NCBI GenBank assembly: GCA_018710985.1 | Contig: DVIV01000053.1 | Coordinates: 1-61,911, forward strand | Reading direction: 5' to 3' | DNA from: Candidatus Limiplasma pullicola | GTDB taxonomy: Bacteria > Bacillota > Clostridia > Christensenellales > Aristaeellaceae | DNA length: 61,911 bases | Shown here: positions 60,753 through 61,911 of the stretch, in pieces | Position numbering within the stretch: the stretch's first letter is position 1 | Layout of the letters: each line of letters opens with the position of its first letter | Translations under genes and position numbers: made by a program | The notes under the pieces: model-generated | What the model was told of the DNA's origin: nothing | Databases searched by the model: none | Seen by the model: the letters and a program-made list of their open reading frames with translations, nothing else

Positions 60753-60779
60753 GGAACCCCTCCTTCCGGGATGGTGGAC

Positions 60780-60808
60780 AGTATAGCACGCTTTAACACT
60801 TTAGTCAA
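60780..60808 (-). promoter_or_regulatory. SigA-type promoter of the his operon
   Basis: On the minus strand TTGACT (60808-60803), 17 bp, TATACT (60785-60780). The leader is only about 20 bases, so no T-box or attenuator can be present. Confidence 0.87.
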
Positions 60809-60929
60809 GCAACGCAATAAATTTCATCAGAAATGTGCCAAGACGCTTTTCAACGGGAACAAAACAGTCCGCAAATGCGTTATAAATGGAAAGAAGCATC
60901 CAACAACACCATGGAAAGGAGGAAGAGGA

Positions 60930-61712
60930 TTGAAAACAAAAGCATGGCCGGCGCTGTTTCTGGCGGTATTGCTCTGCGTTTGCGCTGCGAAGGCCACGTC
61001 CCTTGAGGTAGAGAGCGAAGCCGTGCCCACGGCGGAGGACCTTCCCCGGGCCGAGGCGCTTGCCATAGCCATGGAGCAGCTTGCGGCACGTGCCGACGTG
61101 CTGGCGCCCGCAGGGGAAAACCTGTATGATTTTCCCCTCTACGGCATCGAGGACAGGGCGCTTGAGCACTGGGAAACCTTTGTCACGCTGGCGGACGGGA
61201 GCGCCGCCTGGATTGTGAGCTTTGCTCCGGCAGACCTGCCGGTGTTTGCGGGGGCTGTTACCGTCGCATCGCCGGGCGGGGAGGTGCTGGAGGCGGTGCT
61301 GGGCGAAGAAAGCGCCCTGACAAAACGCTGGGAAGCCGAGCGCGGACCCCGGTGGTTCTGGAGCCTGGAGGACCGCGCCCTCTACGACCGGTTGTATGTG
61401 TCTACCTCCATGAGTGTGAGCGTGCTGCCCGAGGAAGGCGACCTGCCCCAGGAGGAGGCGCTGGCCATCGCCAGGAAAGCCATCGCGCAGGCATGCGGCA
61501 TCCGGGCGGAAACGCTCGATCAGGAGTATCGTCTGGATATGGAGCTGTGCCTGTGCTCCCTGCAATCCGCGGAAAAGGAGCGGGTGTGGAACGTCTGTTT
61601 CAGGCAGCTCAACCCGCAGAGCGGAAACTGGGACCTCTGCTACTGGGCTGACATACTGGCGGATGACGGCACCGTCTATCAGGCCGGGGACAACGCAGGC
61701 GGCAACGGCTGA
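60930..61712 (+). CDS. Secreted protein with two PepSY-like repeats
   Basis: This 260-residue protein starts at TTG 60930, seven bases after AAAGGAGG; the frame is open for 1.3 kb upstream, but that is antisense to hisZ. The signal peptide is MKTKAWPALFLAVLLCVCAAKA. The mature part holds two similar units, each starting LP.xEALAIA (about residues 38 and 174) and ending in a short strand with a Gly turn, resembling tandem PepSY domains. Such proteins may inhibit extracellular proteases, but identity is tentative. Codons and GC match the neighbours. Confidence 0.6.
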   Translation: MKTKAWPALFLAVLLCVCAAKATSLEVESEAVPTAEDLPRAEALAIAMEQLAARADVLAPAGENLYDFPLYGIEDRALEHWETFVTLADGSAAWIVSFAPADLPVFAGAVTVASPGGEVLEAVLGEESALTKRWEAERGPRWFWSLEDRALYDRLYVSTSMSVSVLPEEGDLPQEEALAIARKAIAQACGIRAETLDQEYRLDMELCLCSLQSAEKERVWNVCFRQLNPQSGNWDLCYWADILADDGTVYQAGDNAGGNG

Positions 61713-61715
61713 AAA

Positions 61716-61911
61716 GGGGCGGCCTTCAGGCCGCCCCGCAGACTGCCAAATAACCCATTTGGGGAGGTTTGGAGGACCCACAGTTCCTCCAAAGTGAATT
61801 CGTATCGCCCGGCTTTGCCGGGCGGGCGGGGAGTTTGCGCCCCTGGGCGCAAACATTTCTTAAGCTTCTGGCGGAAAAGGCCGCCGCAGGCGGACTTTTT
61901 CGACAAGCTGA
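61716..61911. repeat. Intergenic array of perfect inverted repeats
   Basis: Five perfect stems follow one another: 61716-61737 (9 bp), 61746-61762 (6 bp), 61768-61793 (9 bp), 61806-61824 (8 bp) and 61833-61854 (10 bp). A small stem at 61881-61893 and five T (61896-61900) come last. No gene is convincing on either strand. The first hairpin may end the upstream transcript; the rest look like a repeat element. Confidence 0.6.

Noticed and set aside
59619-60929. Upstream extension of the PepSY-like protein
   Set aside because: It overlaps hisZ in antisense; a signal peptide and strong ribosome site define the start at 60930.
60753-60929. Histidine T-box or attenuator before hisZ
   Set aside because: The promoter lies about 25 bases before the start codon, and no T-box sequence is found.
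61679-61906. A 75-codon minus-strand frame at the right end
   Set aside because: It is made of the inverted repeats themselves and has no ribosome site or recognisable fold.
1-61911. CRISPR arrays, tRNA or rRNA genes, prophage
   Set aside because: No regularly spaced repeats, no tRNA cloverleaf with GTTC-type arms that I could assemble, no rRNA motifs and no phage structural genes were seen.

Overview
The window comes from the chromosome of a GC-rich, endospore-forming, fermentative Firmicute, most likely a clostridial gut-type lineage. The evidence is a germination protease gene (gpr) beside spoIIP, a T-box leader in front of valS, pta-ackA for acetate formation, PadR and MacAB-like modules, and near-consensus SigA-type promoters spaced 17-18 bp. 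The species cannot be named from sequence alone. I see no tRNA, rRNA or CRISPR array. The only clear transposon trace is the first 38 codons of an IS1182-type transposase cut by the left edge.

Layout from left to right: IS fragment; PadR regulator plus DUF2812 membrane partner; an adaptor/ATPase/permease efflux operon (1.3-4.8 kb); gpr and spoIIP with candidate sporulation promoters; murI and a UDP-GlcNAc 2-epimerase; a THUMP methyltransferase; a wbpA-B-D-E type nucleotide-sugar operon (10.4-14.6 kb) facing a lower-GC polytopic GT-C-like gene; a GNAT; an orphan solute-binding protein, galactokinase, deoB and purine nucleoside phosphorylase; a D,D-carboxypeptidase. A minus-strand block follows (acyltransferase, argH, CNNM transporter with a long structured leader). 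Then come an aldehyde dehydrogenase, DUF3795, a heterodimeric ABC exporter, a GT-C-like protein, tmcAL, pta-ackA, a GtrII-like and a DUF6020-like membrane protein, DUF177-rpmF, T-box-valS, rsmH-rsmI, an SDR, exonuclease III, YfcE-like phosphoesterase, thioesterase and a PrsA-like foldase. A complete ten-gene histidine operon (hisZGDCBHAF-IE plus a PHP histidinol phosphatase) fills 52.4-60.8 kb on the minus strand, and a secreted protein and a hairpin-rich tail end the window.

Functional themes. Cell envelope: murI, the 2-epimerase, wbpABDE and four large polytopic proteins could together make and decorate a wall polymer containing an acetamido-uronic acid. Translation: valS, rpmF, rsmH/rsmI (both acting on C1402 of 16S rRNA), tmcAL and the THUMP methyltransferase. 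Core metabolism: acetate, histidine, arginine and nucleoside salvage.

No single element is a demonstrably new system. The best leads are non-coding: a ~245-nt structured leader on the CNNM gene, a ~200-nt leader on rpmF, a SigG-type promoter interleaved with a terminator before gpr, near-perfect palindromes over several promoters, and the hairpin array at the right end. Protein-level leads are a PrsA whose parvulin domain is split by a coiled coil, and a short-chain dehydrogenase that seems to start at AUC.
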